Positions 44,601-63,830 of a DNA stretch of 64,000 bases are shown here, piece after piece. Origin of the DNA: Gordius sp. MW1 (lineage: Eukaryota > Nematomorpha > Gordioida > Gordea > Gordiidae). The notes under the pieces are model-generated. The model did not search any database. It saw only the letters and a program-made list of their open reading frames with translations, and was not told where the DNA came from. A program made the position numbers and the translations under genes. The stretch covers positions 34,472,001 to 34,536,000 of the forward strand of contig OZ038526.1 of the NCBI GenBank assembly GCA_964036665.1, written 5' to 3'. The stretch's first letter is position 1; each line of letters opens with the position of its first letter.

Positions 44601-46940
44601 ATTATTTATAATTAAAAAGGAATTTGCATAGATTTGATCGATGTATCTGATATAAGCAAATTTTTAAATACCAATGGTTTAAAAATAAACGTAGATATAA
44701 GAAATTATATAAACCTTTTAAAATTATTGTTAACTTTTGAATGAGTTTATTTGTCGATATGAGAGACATTAGTTCAATTAACAGTTAGTGACGCGTTTTT
44801 TTAAAGCTTAATCACTGGTTAGATGTGTGAAAAAGCTCTTCTTTAATTAATATTGTTGGTTTTATAATAGAGATTTATAATCCTTGTTGTCAATTAGATT
44901 TAGAGATTTACCTTCCACTCCAATCGTTCCATTAGTTTTTTAGGAAAGGTTAATATAGCGAAATGCCACAATTTTTAGTTCATAATGTTGTTTTTAATAG
45001 ATATTTAAAAAAGTGATAACGGTTATCTATTTGTAATATTTCTCAATTAAAAAAGATGCATTGTTGATATGCTTTTTTGAGTTGCTCCCTCCATTAAATA
45101 AACGCATATTACACAAATTCAAAAATTCGCTAATTAAATTGTGTTAATTCAAAAAATTGGAGAGCGTCTTACAAAATTTAATTAACTCATATATAACGAG
45201 TCTAAAGATTCTAAAGCCAAACCATTTCCTACAACTTGCATAATTAACCTTAATTCACAGGTTAACTCTAAAGGTGAGTCTTATTGATTAGTTGTGGTCT
45301 TATGCATATGAAAAGTAATCTCCATAATTTATGCACAGGATGTAAAATATTATATTTTTATTTTATCTTCAAGAAGAGTAGGATCTGGTTTTGGTTTTCA
45401 TTATCAGTGCAGGATTAGTTATTTAATAATAGTGTCAAGTTTTTTTATGTCAATCACGTACTTTTTCTGACAAGCTTGACCACATATCAACCTGCCTTAT
45501 TATATATTTGCATGTGAGATTGAGTAAGTTTTGTGTTTAATCAAATCCCCATCAGCCTAATGAGCTATATCTCAGAGAAGAAGATTCATTATGTTTTTAG
45601 GCAATTCTTACATAAGTCATTATTAATGAGATAGCGACTTTGAACTACTAGCGCTACTACAATTTAACTATAATATTTAATAATTTAAATATTGTTAGAA
45701 GGCTATTACCTCAGATGTTGTTTTTAAAATAAGTTATTCGTTACTTGTGTCCTTATTGAAAACGTGATACACAAAAAAATACATAAACGAATAGCCCTTT
45801 TGACGAATTTTGTCGTTTTAGGAATTAATATAATTCAAATAGAAAATGACGTACATCTAAATATTTTTCCTCTTAATTATGAATAAATATGTGAAAAGAA
45901 TAAGGACAGAGAGACAGTAGTTTGTGTAATTTGAATGATAATTAGGCATAAAAAATTTTAAAAACTGAAAATAAACTTTTCATGCTTAAACAAAATATTG
46001 AACCAAAGTCCGTTGAATAAACAAAATCTATGTTGTTTTATTTAGGCTCAATCCGGTTTGGATTATAATAGAAATTTTATCGTTATTGCAAGAGTAAAGA
46101 TTTGCTATACCTTTTTTAAAATTTGTGCCCATGGATCTGCTAAGAATTTCTATTTTAAAAATCAAAATAAAGTTAGTTAAGCTAGATTTCTGTTAGAAAA
46201 ACGATATCGCTTATTCATCAGCCTGGGCCACTTTTAAGGACATTAGGTTAACTTTGGGAGCAGGTATAATAACTAAAAAGCGACTCTCGGGGTAAAAAGG
46301 GAAAGTTTTTAATACTTGAAATAGGTAGATAGTTGTAATATTTTCAAGCTTAAAGTAAAATTATTGATTCAATACATTATCCTGACCTTATTTGGTCTCT
46401 ATTAGACTAAGGAAAAATCGGCTATTGTTTACCTGTATATTTTTACCTACAACTATGATTGAGTTAAAACATTATGAAAGGATTAAATCTAAATTCTTTC
46501 CATCAAAGGATTAACATTTAATAACACAACACCATGTCAAAGTGTAGTATTTGACATCGTGCTATCACCTATGTACATAATATAGTCGTCGTTTTTATAA
46601 ATATCCAATAATGCCAAAACAGCAAAGAATTTAAATAAGCTTCTTGAATACCTCAGTTTATATTCTAATACAAGTTAAGAAAATATATAATATAACCTAC
46701 CAGCAATAACCTAATTTTTAAGATTCTTTATCAAATTAAGGTTAAGATTCAAAAATGAATATAAATATCAATATATTTTGTTATAAAAAATAATAAAGCA
46801 TGCATACGTGTACAAAAGTTTGCTTCAAAGAATATTTTTAAATTGAGTGATTTGTCAAGTTGTTTAACAGCTTTGGTCTAGCACAAAATGACAATAGTAG
46901 TTATTGTGGCGTTATTGGGTTTAAGGCTTTATTAAACGAG
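38617..46940. other. 8.3 kb without a recognised gene
   Basis: Mostly AT-rich DNA upstream of the first recognised exon of the Ig gene. It probably contains a long first intron, the signal-peptide exon and promoter. Poly-C/G runs occur near 38800, 39560, 42140, 42496 and 43091. A somewhat GC-richer patch at 43130-43250 has no identifiable content. The only clear element is the MITE at 39075-39261. Confidence 0.4.
39075..39261. mobile_element. hAT-type MITE with a small insertion
   Basis: Ends CATGGGTGTGGCCAGAG and CTGGCTACTCCCTTG. The flanks TTTAAATT (39067-39074) and TTTACATT (39262-39269) match at 7 of 8 positions. The interior is the common subtype, but the TTTATTAAAATTATGGCT region is split by extra sequence containing CCCATAAATTGCATAGCAAT. 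Confidence 0.8.
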
Positions 46941-46949
46941 AAAACATTA

Positions 46950-49620
46950 ACACTATCTACGACGGTCCCAAGTCAGTGTGCAAAAGTGGAGGGTTGGCGT
47001 CAGGTCGGAAACCGTCTATAAAAACCAACTCCAAAATCATGATGGTTTTAAACAGGATTTTACAAAAGAAAGCTAGGGCGTCCTCCACAAATTACGCACA
47101 CTGCATACTTCACCCGTGCAATGTGAAAAATACACTAGGGTTACTGCCCAACTCACAACGAGGCGGTTAAGGATATTAGTTGGGAAAAGAATGCGAATAA
47201 CGTGCTGGAATGTAGGAAAGTTGACGGAGAAGAGCATCGAGGTCTCACAAATGCGAAAAAAAAAGAAAGATACACATCGCCTGTCTACAGACGAGGTCGA
47301 ATGGAACCAAAGCTCGGGAGGTAGGAGAAGGCTACAAACTATTCTACAGTGAGTCACCAAATCGTAGAGAAGGGTTCGGTATCGTTCTAAGCGAATCGCT
47401 CAAGGACAAGGTGGTGGAAGTCATGCATTGTCCCGACAGGCTAATGTGGGCGAAGATTGCAGATCAAGGGGGCCTCCTAACCGTTATGTGCGCGTATGCT
47501 CCCCAAATTGAATGTATGGAATCAGAGAAGGACATATTCTTTGATTCATTGGAAAAGAAAATACAAGGAATCCGACAGGAAGAAAGACTAGGCAGATTTC
47601 AACTAGAGATGCACCGATACCACTATTTTGTGTCGATACCGATACCAGCCAATACTTAAGATTTTTTTGCCGATACCGATACCATGCCGATACTTATAAT
47701 AAAAAAATTTTATACTAAAAAAAAATATGCAAATTAAATATTATAAATTATGTGACATCCAAATTATGGTAGATCGGAATTTTGACGACAAAACAATTGT
47801 AATATAATATTAATTTATAATAATAAATTTTGTTATTAATTAATTCAAAAGTATTGTGATTAATAAAATCACTTTCATTTTTAAGAACACTGCGAAATTC
47901 GATTTGATGTCTAGTTTTTAAATGTTTCCTTAAATTTGAAGTATTAAAGGAATGTTTGTCTTTGCCCCCACGACTTATTTTAGCTTTGCATAAGTCACAG
48001 ATTACAATTTTTTCATCTGCTGACACAACTAAATAACTCCTAGTGTATCTAAAGAATCCATCTAAGGCTTAATATATAATAATTTTTAAAATAAAGCAAT
48101 ATTTACTTAAAAGCGCAGTTATTCGGAACAGATGGTCAATGAGTTTGTTATACTCCACATAGAAATATTTATAGCCAATCAAATGAAACAATTTTCAAAA
48201 AATTTAAAAAGTCCTCTATTTTTTAATGGTAGGAGATACTATAAATATTATTTTTTGAGTTTCATATTGAAAAAGGTATCGGCTTGGTAATTACCGATAC
48301 TAGCAAAGTATCGGCCGATACTTTTGGCAAGGTATCGGCGCCGATACCATGCCGATACTTGGTATCGGTGCATCTCTAATTTCAACGCTCACGTAGGGAA
48401 AGATCGCTCGGGTATGAACGCAATTATGGAGGCTATAGGCATGGTCTAGAACAAAGAGGGAAAAAACTTCTCCAAGTATCCTAACCATATGAAATGGCGA
48501 TCGTTAACATCTATTTTCAAAAACGTGAAGATCCTATTGTGACTATAGAAGTGGGATGCAATTTAGTCAAATTGACTATTTGCCTACACGGCAAAAGGAC
48601 TTATGAAGTATCAAGGATTGCAAAGTAATACCGGGAGAAGAAATCGTCAGGCAACATCGTCTTCTTGTTATGAATCTTGACAGAAAAGTATTTCCCGAAA
48701 GAAGAAAGGTATACGAACTTCGAATTCGATACGAAAGAGTAAAGGATACGTCAACAAACAAAAAATACCATCAAAAAGCCTCCTTACTCTTGGGTACGGG
48801 GAAGTTGCAAAGGGACGTAGACGACGATTGAGAGACGCTATCTAAGGACATAAAGGAAACAGCGATTCGTGTTCTAGGACAGACTAAAAGAGGCAAAGCT
48901 ATGAATAGGGGACTATGGCGGTGGGATCACTCGGATAGGGATTTCATACAAACAAAGAAATCTACATAGACGGTGGCATAAATCAAAAAAGTCGGAGGAA
49001 TATCAAGAGTATAGGGACGCAAAGAGGGCCGCAAAAAGGCCGTTGCAAAAGCGAAGAATGCCGCCTACACCGAGATGGCAAACAAACTGTATCATAAAGG
49101 GGGCGAAAAACTTATGTACAAATTGGCCAAGATAAGTGAGAAGAAAAGTCGCGATGTCGGAGTTCTTAAAATAAGCAAAAACGAGAAGGGTCAAACCTTA
49201 TTCAAGCCTAAGGAAGTGATGGAAAGGTGGAAAGGATATTTTAAGAACCTTATGAATATTGCAAATGACAAGGATTCCCTTCCAAAAATTGAGCCAAATA
49301 TAAGTATGGTCGAACTCTTTCAGGGGGATGAGGTTATGACACAAATGAACAAGATGCAAAAAGGAAAAGCAAATGGCCCAGATGAAATATCTATGGAAGC
49401 ATTGCTCGGATGTCGTGAAGAAGGAGTCACCACCATGACGAACCTTCTCAACAAAATATTGGTAGAAGAGCGATTCCTAATCAATGGAGAGCAAGCATGA
49501 TTATACCTTTATTTAAAGGCAAAGGAGACCCTCAAGACTGTGGCAATTACAGAGGCATCAAGCTAACTTGCCAAGTCTGCTTTTAGATGATTGACCTAGC
49601 CAACTTCTTAAAACAAATGT
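46950..49620 (+). mobile_element. Decayed LINE (endonuclease plus reverse transcriptase)
   Basis: After a 5' region with GTCGGAAACC, frames read RITCWNVGKLTEKS (the start of an APE-type endonuclease, TWNVG...G). Then KDKVVEVMHCPDRLMWAKI and LTVMCAYAPQIECMESEKDI, as in LINEs often annotated as craniofacial development protein 2-like. After the hAT insertion (47604-48378), NAHVGKDRSGMNAIMEAIG follows. A frame at 49075-49500 gives the pre-RT region ERWKGYFKNLMNI and KANGPDEISMEALLG, then across a frameshift PQDCGNYRGIKLTCQ (start of the RT domain). It is truncated there, without the YADD box. Several stops and frameshifts: dead. Confidence 0.85.
47604..48378 (-). mobile_element. hAT element with BED zinc finger, inserted in LINE
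   Basis: Ends TAGAGATGCACCGATACC and GGTATCGGTGCATCTCTA are exact inverses. The exact 8-bp duplication ATTTCAAC lies at 47596-47603 and 48379-48386. Minus-strand codons from 48026 read KIVICDLCKAKISRGG, then TSNLRKHLKTRHQ: a BED finger (C-x2-C...H-x4-H), the N-terminal DNA-binding domain of a hAT transposase. The remainder is deleted. The arms carry GGTATCGG repeats. Confidence 0.93.
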
Positions 49621-49639
49621 AGTTGGGATCGGCAAAGTT

Positions 49640-50370
49640 AATATTATAAGCTTCGGCCTGCGGATGGCCTATAAACGTGCCGGGCGATCTTCATGTTACA
49701 AAGTTTACCTGCCGTGCTATAAGGTAACCAAACGGGCTCGGGCCGGGTGGCCTTCAAAATTATGAAAAAAATATGTTATTAGTTTTAGTTTTACATTTTA
49801 ATGTACAAAAAATGGTGTGTTTTTGTGATGTTTATAAGACTGTACAATTATTTATTTTTATAATATTGATTCATTTAATATGATTTTCATCGTCATTTAC
49901 TCATAGAACTTGTGATTATGAAATAAATGGATTTAAAAGTTTAATTTTTTAAAAAATGAAAAATCAAAAAAACTAGGTAATTTGTTAAATAAAATAATCT
50001 TTGCATATGATTTCCAATTATATATGACACAAATGGTCTTAGGCAGAAACGATTGCTCCAAGTTAGTGTTAAACGGTGGATCGTTTGTTGGTAAAAACCC
50101 GCTTGATACTAATAATTTTTTAATATTGAACATTTTTAACCTATAAAAAATGAGTGTTTTAATATTGATCAAAATTTTGCATTTAAAAGGCAGCAAAACA
50201 TATAAGGATTTATTTCTAGAAAGGTATAGGCTGCGCCTGTGCTTCGCATAAAGTTGGTGGGTCCGGCTCGTATAATTTAAAATTAGCATGCCGGAACGAG
50301 TATGGATTTTTAAATTTTAGTACTGGGACCAATAAGCCTAAAAGGCCAGTGCAAATCTCTAGCTCAAACA
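49640..50370. repeat. Repeat-like stretch with GC-rich ends, unclassified
   Basis: GC-rich text at 49650-49750 (CGGGCTCGGGCCGGG) and 50255-50310 brackets an AT-rich middle, the pattern of the TAGAGCCC family, but the termini are not clear. A 118-codon frame on the minus strand has no recognised homology. Confidence 0.35.
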
Positions 50371-50782
50371 ATGGCCCTGGTTGGCATATACAAAAAAATG
50401 TAAAGAGGCTTTTTTCTCAGAGGCGTCTGTTAATGCCTACTCTAAGCATACATACATCTTATTGAAGATATTATTTATGCATTTTTTAAAAACCCAGTGT
50501 TAATATTGAATTTAAATAATTTTAATTAATTTTATTATTCGAATTTTTTACACAAAATTAATCTATCTCCTATCTTTGGTAAATACCTAAGCCACTGATG
50601 TATATCTTAATAAAAATTTGATAAAAATTATTTTGTTTTGAATTCCACCTGCCTCCTTGAGGCGATCCTGCCTAAGCCACTGTTAAATTGGTTGTTTCTT
50701 GTATACAACGGCTTTTTTACAACTTTCTACGTTTGCGCATCTGATAAAAATTATAATTTATTTTAATCGCCCGTATCATATT

Positions 50783-52611
50783 CATAGACTAATAATACCA
50801 TAGACTGCCGAACAGCTGTTTTTTTACATTAACATCAGAAAGTAACCTAAGAAGTCGCCCAAGTGGAAATTCTTGAAATTAAGGTAAAATTGATATATCC
50901 TAAAATATATGCTAAATTTCATCAAAAATAAAATTTTTAATCTTTTTTTTTAAATAAATTAATAACATAAAAAATTTTTAAAAATTTTTTTTAGGAATAT
51001 GAGGTCTTGCTCAGTAAAGAACTGCATATCTTAAAAGAAAATAGCAAAAGGCTTTCATTTCACAAGTAATTCTAAATGAATTTATGTATATTCTTAGATT
51101 TCCAAAAGATCCAGAGTTATTGTCTAAATGGATTAAATTAATGGGCCCTAAGTTTAAATTTAAAAAAACATTCAAGTATCTGCAGTAACCACTTTCGACC
51201 CCAGGATTTTAATAAAGATAGAAGTTTAAATTTTACCTTAAAGAAAATACTGTGCCACTTCTGTATTTATTTCAGGTAATTATTAAATCTGAATTTGATT
51301 AAACTAGGTCTCTTGATCAAGGAAATACTGAGCCATCCCAAAATTTATTGTAAGTAAATTTTAAATTTGAATTAAATTGAACAAGTTCAGTCATAAGGAT
51401 TAACAGATTTAACAAATTTCCCTCACAACAAGTAAATAATTATATACATTATCATAATTTTTTTCTGTTGGGAGGAAAGTCACTTGGCAAATCATATCAA
51501 GAAGAGAGGGAGGCCTAAACTGACATGGAAGCATAAAATAGATATGGACTTTAGAAGGTACGAGCTAATGCTAAGCTGGTGTAAGTGCAGGAATACATGG
51601 AGAACCTACTTGAAGGAGCTGGCAACTAAATGTGACAAACAGCAATAGGAAAAAAATTTACATTATCATATTTAAAAAAATTTACATTATTATATTTTTT
51701 TCCTGTTATTTATATACTGTATAATATCGTTATAATATATAAACATATAATAAATTTATATATTTAGATGTTCAGTATCTTCACCAAGATAATGTGCAAA
51801 ACATTAAATACTAGTACTTATAATTTTTAAAATTTTTTAGTAATGAAAGATCATTCATATGCAATGAGTTTAAGAAAGAAAAGAGAAGGGACATGATTAT
51901 AAAGCATTAAAAAAACTGTGAAAACTCTAAGAAATAAAATAATTAAAATTACAAATTATTTTGGTGATACTCCTCTCACTTCCATACTAAAAACACACTT
52001 AAATCTAACATTTTTTTATCTTTAATTAATCACATTGTTCATCAGGAATTAGGCTCATGGAATTATTTACGGTTAAATTAATAATTAATATATATAGCAA
52101 AATTTTACTTCATAATTTTTGCAATATTTTAAACCAAGAATTTAAAACTAACATTAGGCAAAAATTTTATAAAACCATTATTTTTAAAGGATATTTATTG
52201 ACAATTAGTTAATTTATTAAAATATTTTTATTTTTTAAATCTTGCATGATGCCCGGTATCGTTTTATGTAAAATTGTACCTTTGGTATTCAATTAATATT
52301 TTAAATAAAATATATTAAAGATGGCGCTATATTTATTATTCTAAATCGTAAAATATTCATTATTTCTTAAAAGATTATTCAAATTCAAAAACAATCCTGT
52401 TTTCTCTTTCCTTAATTATATTTTTTCTTTACTAAATGTTTTTTTATGATTTAGTAACTTAATTTATAAATTTAAAAAAAATGAAGTAATATAGAACGAA
52501 ATACATTACGTTAAGTCCTTAACGGAGTTAAAATTTCCACAAGCATGGCGGTTTATATAGTTACTTCTGAATTATCAGCTGTTCGGCAGTCTATGGTATT
52601 ATTAGTCTATG
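50783..52611 (+). mobile_element. P-superfamily transposon with THAP domain remnant
   Basis: Inverted ends of about 37 bp begin CATAGACTAATAATACCATA. The flanks ATCATATT (50775-50782) and ATCGTATT (52612-52619) form an 8-bp duplication with one mismatch, as P elements make. From about 51000, MRSCSVKNC opens a THAP zinc finger. After a likely short intron, FPKDPELLSKWIKLMGPKFK and SICSNHFRPQDF complete the C2CH pattern (C-x4-C, W, C-x2-H-F). Stops and a frameshift follow. The catalytic part is missing, so it is not autonomous. The right end lies about 310 bp upstream of the first ATP5PB exon found. Confidence 0.88.
51470..51650 (+). pseudogene. Fragment resembling a LINE C-terminus
   Basis: Within the P element, a frame reads RPKLTWKHKIDMDFRRYELM, then RNTWRTYLKEL before a stop. 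This resembles the GRPK.TW...WR tail of endonuclease-type LINE proteins. It may be an inserted 3' LINE end or chance similarity. Confidence 0.4.
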
Positions 52612-52929
52612 ATCGTATTCTAGAAAAAAGTGCTTTGAAAAATCATGAAAAATTTGGTGAATAGTAGGCAATGTAACGAATTGTACACTATCGTATTTAT
52701 CATCTTTCTTTTTTAATTTTATTTACCACTTTGCAATTTTTTGCACGCTTTAAATGATCTTTATATTTGGGCTGAAGGGTAACATGAAATAGATTTAAGA
52801 TAAATATTATTTAGGTTTGCAATATTCAAGCCTTCAAGCCGTTAAACAACTGCGCTTTATGTAACTAAAATATTGCATTTATAATCTTAAATTAGATCTT
52901 GTCCACCCATCTTTGCCCATCAATTTCAG

Positions 52930-54601
52930 AAACGCAACAATAGCTCGTTGCAAAAGGTGCTAAACCTCTCAAATGATTATCCATCTAAAACCAAAATACC
53001 ATCTGAACGAGATTTAATTAATTTCCCAAGATTGGATCAAAATTTTTATCCTCCTAAAGTTAGGCTAGGGATTATTCCGAATTCATGGTTTGAATATTTT
53101 TATCCCAAAACAGGGGTCACTGGTATATATCAAAAGTTAGACAAATAATATAGCCCATATTAAGGTTCCTACTTGTTTCTGTGGGGCTTAGTTATGACAC
53201 TTATGCAAAAAGAAATTTGGGTTGTTGAGACAGAATTTATGACTGGTGTTGTGTTTTTTACCTTACAATATATTATATTAAAAATGTATGGTTACAAAAT
53301 TAAAGAATACTTTTTTGATAAAGTCAAGGTAAATTTGATAGATAATGATATTTTTGGTTATTACAATATAAGCATGAACTATTTTTTAAGTATATATAAT
53401 TAAATTTATATTAGTTACAATATTGTAATCCATTAAACTTAGTTTAAACAGTTAAAAGTTTTACTTATCAGTACATATTACAATTGTTTGATTTAATAGG
53501 ATAGGGAACATGAGCTAAAAGATTTGCATAAATCTCAAATTGATATTTATCAAAAAGCTATTGATTCTGAATTGGTATTGCAGAAAGAAGCTGAAGCTCC
53601 AAAATTAGTAGCACAATTTAAAAGGGTATTACTATTAAATTTATTAATGGATTTAATAGTATATCATTTTAATAAAATGTAATATTTTATGTGTTTTGTT
53701 TTAATTAGGCAATATACATATTTATATTTTACATGTAGACTCATGAGAGTGTTTGGGCATATTTGATTTATTTTAATTAAAATTCAATTTTATATGAATT
53801 AATTATTCTCAAAAAAAAATTCAGATACACAAGCTTGTTTCTTGCTCAGTTGCTAAATAATGTTAACAAATTTTCCATAACCAATCATTCTTATCATCTT
53901 TTATTTTATTTAGGATAATGTTGATCTACAGTTGGAAGCAAATTACAGAGAAAGACTCCTCATGCTACATAATGCTGTTAGAAAAAGACTGGTAAGGCTT
54001 ATGGTTAATCAATTGATAAAATTATTAAATTAGTTTTACTCTTTTCCCTTAAAAATATAACGTTTATTTTAATTTACAAACTAAAGTGACCAATCAGAGG
54101 GGGATAGTTTTTTTCTTTTTAACATTTGGTTTAGATTAAATTTATATTAATCTTTACTAAGCTAAAATTGCCTTTCAGGATTTTTTGCAAGGTCATTATA
54201 GCCCTTGTTTTTTTAAATTTAAATTAAAAATTGTATCAGTTTGGATTTTAAAATTTTGCTTGGTAGCATATTATCTTGATAATGTACCTATATTAAGCAG
54301 TTTTTTTCCATTTGTCTAGGACTACAACGTCGAGGTAGTGAAAGTTCGTAAAAATTTTGAGCACGAAAATATGATAGATTGGGTTCTTAGACACGTGTAT
54401 CAGAGTATTACACCCCAATTGGTATGAAAATTAGGATGCTGTTACAAAATTTATAAAGTTTTTGGTTTATTTTTATTAAATTAAATTTGGTTTTTTTATA
54501 TGTAATTCCTATTTCTTTTTGATATTATGCAGGAAAAGGAAGCACTCAACAAATGTATTATCGACTTAAAGACTTTGGCCAAGACAGCTCCTAGCATGTG
54601 A
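52930..54601 (+). CDS. ATP5PB: ATP synthase peripheral stalk subunit b, mitochondrial (5' exon missing)
   Basis: Six exons keep phase 5' to 3': 52930-53122, 53165-53328, 53500-53625, 53914-53991, 54320-54421 and 54533-54601 (stop TGA 54599-54601). Subunit b anchors F1 to the Fo membrane part as the stator of mitochondrial ATP synthase. Diagnostic blocks: IPNSWFEYFYPKTGVTG before the membrane part, MQKEIWVVETEFM, then a long charged helix, NYRERLLMLHNAVRKRLDYN and ENMIDWVLRHVYQSITPQ near the end, CIIDLKTLAK at the C-terminus. These match animal ATP5PB colinearly. The exon with the start codon and mitochondrial presequence was not found and should lie upstream. AATAAA occurs at 54642-54647. Confidence 0.92.
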
Positions 54602-54641
54602 AAATTTCATATCGTTTGTTTGTTCAGCATTTAAAGGCTTT

Positions 54642-54647
54642 AATAAA
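54642..54647 (+). promoter_or_regulatory. Polyadenylation signal of ATP5PB
   Basis: AATAAA 41 bp after the ATP5PB stop codon, followed by TGT-rich sequence (TGTTTGGTTTATC), as expected for a cleavage site. Confidence 0.7.
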
Positions 54648-54954
54648 ATATTTGACGTGTTTGGTTTATCTTTGTAATGTGAAATTGGCCGTTTTTATGA
54701 ACTTTTTTGCCCTTCGTTTTAAATAACGTTTATAAATTAGCACATTTAATTATAAAATACACAATTTCTATGATGTTTGAAGATGAGGATGATGAAAATG
54801 CACCTGTAAACGTTTTCGTCCTACCTTATTATTAAAAGTGTGATGATAACGAAATATACACGTTAATATATAATTTGTAATAGTATTCAAATTTCAATAT
54901 TCCAATGTGTATTTTACATCAAATTGTATCAAATTAATGAATAATGGTGCACGT

Positions 54955-55310
54955 TTTTTCCCCAAAAACTTTTGTCAACCATAAATTTCCGCCACTACTA
55001 TGTGTATTTGTAACATCACACTCGCTTTAAGTTTTACCTAATTAAGTCCATGTCTCAGATCCCTCATATGCTCATAGGGCATAAAATAAAAATAAATTAT
55101 TCATAAATAAAACAAAGTAATGTATTTAAAACGATTATATCAAGACAATATTAAAGATTTTACGAGGTATAGTAAGTTTGTGTACAAATGAATTGTAAGA
55201 GCACAAAGTGGAACCGGGATATTGAAAAGAAAACTTTTATATATTAAAAAATAGAAACAAAATATGCATCAAAGTTTTTATAAAAATTATGTGTTGCCAC
55301 AATTCATGAA
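54955..55310. repeat. Dispersed repeat, copy 2 of 2
   Basis: Collinear with 13310-13620: GGGCATAAAATAAA, TTATTCATAAATAAAACAAA, AATTGTAAGAGCACAAA and GTGTTGCCACAA. Non-coding. Not flanked by an evident duplication. Confidence 0.6.
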
Positions 55311-55556
55311 GTTGTTGGAAGACTTTGCTTCTTTTTAAGCAAAAGAAATCAGTAAAATTTGTTCTAATTTTTTATGATTGCGTTATTTGAGTAAACAAGA
55401 GATTTTATATTAGCCATAAGATGCTAAAACTGGTTTGAACAGAAGAGGAAAGAAAATTTTATGGAAAAATAAACCTTATACCTAAAATTTACACATTCAT
55501 ATGTGTTAACGAACGTTGGATTAATATTTTTGTTGCCAAATCATTTTTTCAAATAT

Positions 55557-55712
55557 GTAACGGAGCTTTAAAATAGAGCTCGCAGGTGACCAGAATGCTT
55601 TAAACATAAAAATTATATATTTAAGCCGATTTAAGTATGATTCGCATATACAATTTTGTCCTAATCCATGTTTGGCTATAAGGGCAGGGTTTAAAGATAA
55701 TAGCTCCGTTAC
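55557..55712. mobile_element. Small MITE with GTAACGGAGCT ends
   Basis: GTAACGGAGCT at 55557 and the exact inverse AGCTCCGTTAC ending at 55712 bracket about 155 bp of AT-rich sequence. Only 11 bp of inverted repeat and no readable duplication. Confidence 0.45.
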
Positions 55713-56035
55713 TCGCCAATATAAATATAGATGCATTTCGACGAAAAACTAAATAAAATGACCATTTGTTGTTTTTGATCTTAATAAAAATGAGATACAT
55801 TATTAAAAAAACTAATTGTATATGTCCAACCCATATAAGCTCGGGTGGACTTGTAATATCTAACTCTTCAAAATTGCGCTGCAAATGATAGGGGTAGGGA
55901 GCCGTTTGTTGTTTGTACAGTTTAAGGGCGCTATTTACCCACCCAAATCTTGGCGGCGCGAGACCAAAACTACACTACCGTGCTGTTGACGCAAATAACT
56001 TGTGTTTACATTTCGTTTTAGTGTATATTTAATTA

Positions 56036-63151
<7,116 letters not shown>

Positions 63152-63640
63152 GTAATTTTATAATTTTAATTCTAAAATATTGATTGAAATTTACATACGT
63201 GCAGATTATATGTTTTAATCATGAGTTTTATAATAGTTAATGTCAATGTTTCTAACTAAAATTTTAGGTCAAACAAAAACTCATCATTCATTTGTTCATA
63301 AATTTATTTTTTAGAAATCGTTTAATTAATTTATTTATCCAATCCTCGTGCGAACATAATAGTATATGCGTTCTCTACAAATTTTTGAAATCTTGCTTAA
63401 TTATTGATCATATAGTAGTCGACTGAACAACCCCTTTTAAAAAGTCCTCTAAATTTCGAGATCCATATTAATCATCTAAAATATATGGTTAAGAACACGT
63501 TTATAAGAATATTGATCTAATTTGATATAGTATTACAAACAATTTAGGATATTTTTGAGCCTTAAATTAAAATACAGTCATAATAATAATTTCAACTTAT
63601 TTATTATAATTTAACATATGAAATGAATTTTGCTTAATTA
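63152..63640. other. EXT2 second intron, nothing else seen
   Basis: AT-rich intron sequence after the donor at 63152. No EXT2 exon resembling the following conserved blocks was found before the window ends. Confidence 0.45.
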
Positions 63641-63830
63641 GTATGGTTTGCAAAATCTACAAAATGGCTGAAATCATTATATATTTTAAGATTGATGATT
63701 ATTGACAAATAAAATTCATCGCATTATGAAAACACTTAATTTTATCAAGATAGCGGTCGTTTTTAGCATATCCTTAGAAATACGTGAATACATAGGGGTT
63801 AAGCAGGCTATTAGTCTATGTTATAGATAT
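63640..63830. mobile_element. P-type MITE, second copy
   Basis: Shares GATGATTATTG, ATAGCGGTCGTTTTTAGCA, TACGTGAATACATA and the terminus GCAGGCTATTAGTCTATG with the copy at 35516-35810. The left end is unclear. The open frame at 63702-63890 is fortuitous. Confidence 0.6.

Noticed and set aside
52815-52862. Candidate presequence exon of ATP5PB (LQYSSLQAVKQLRFM)
   Set aside because: It looks amphipathic, but the donor leaves two bases and the next exon needs none, so phase fails.
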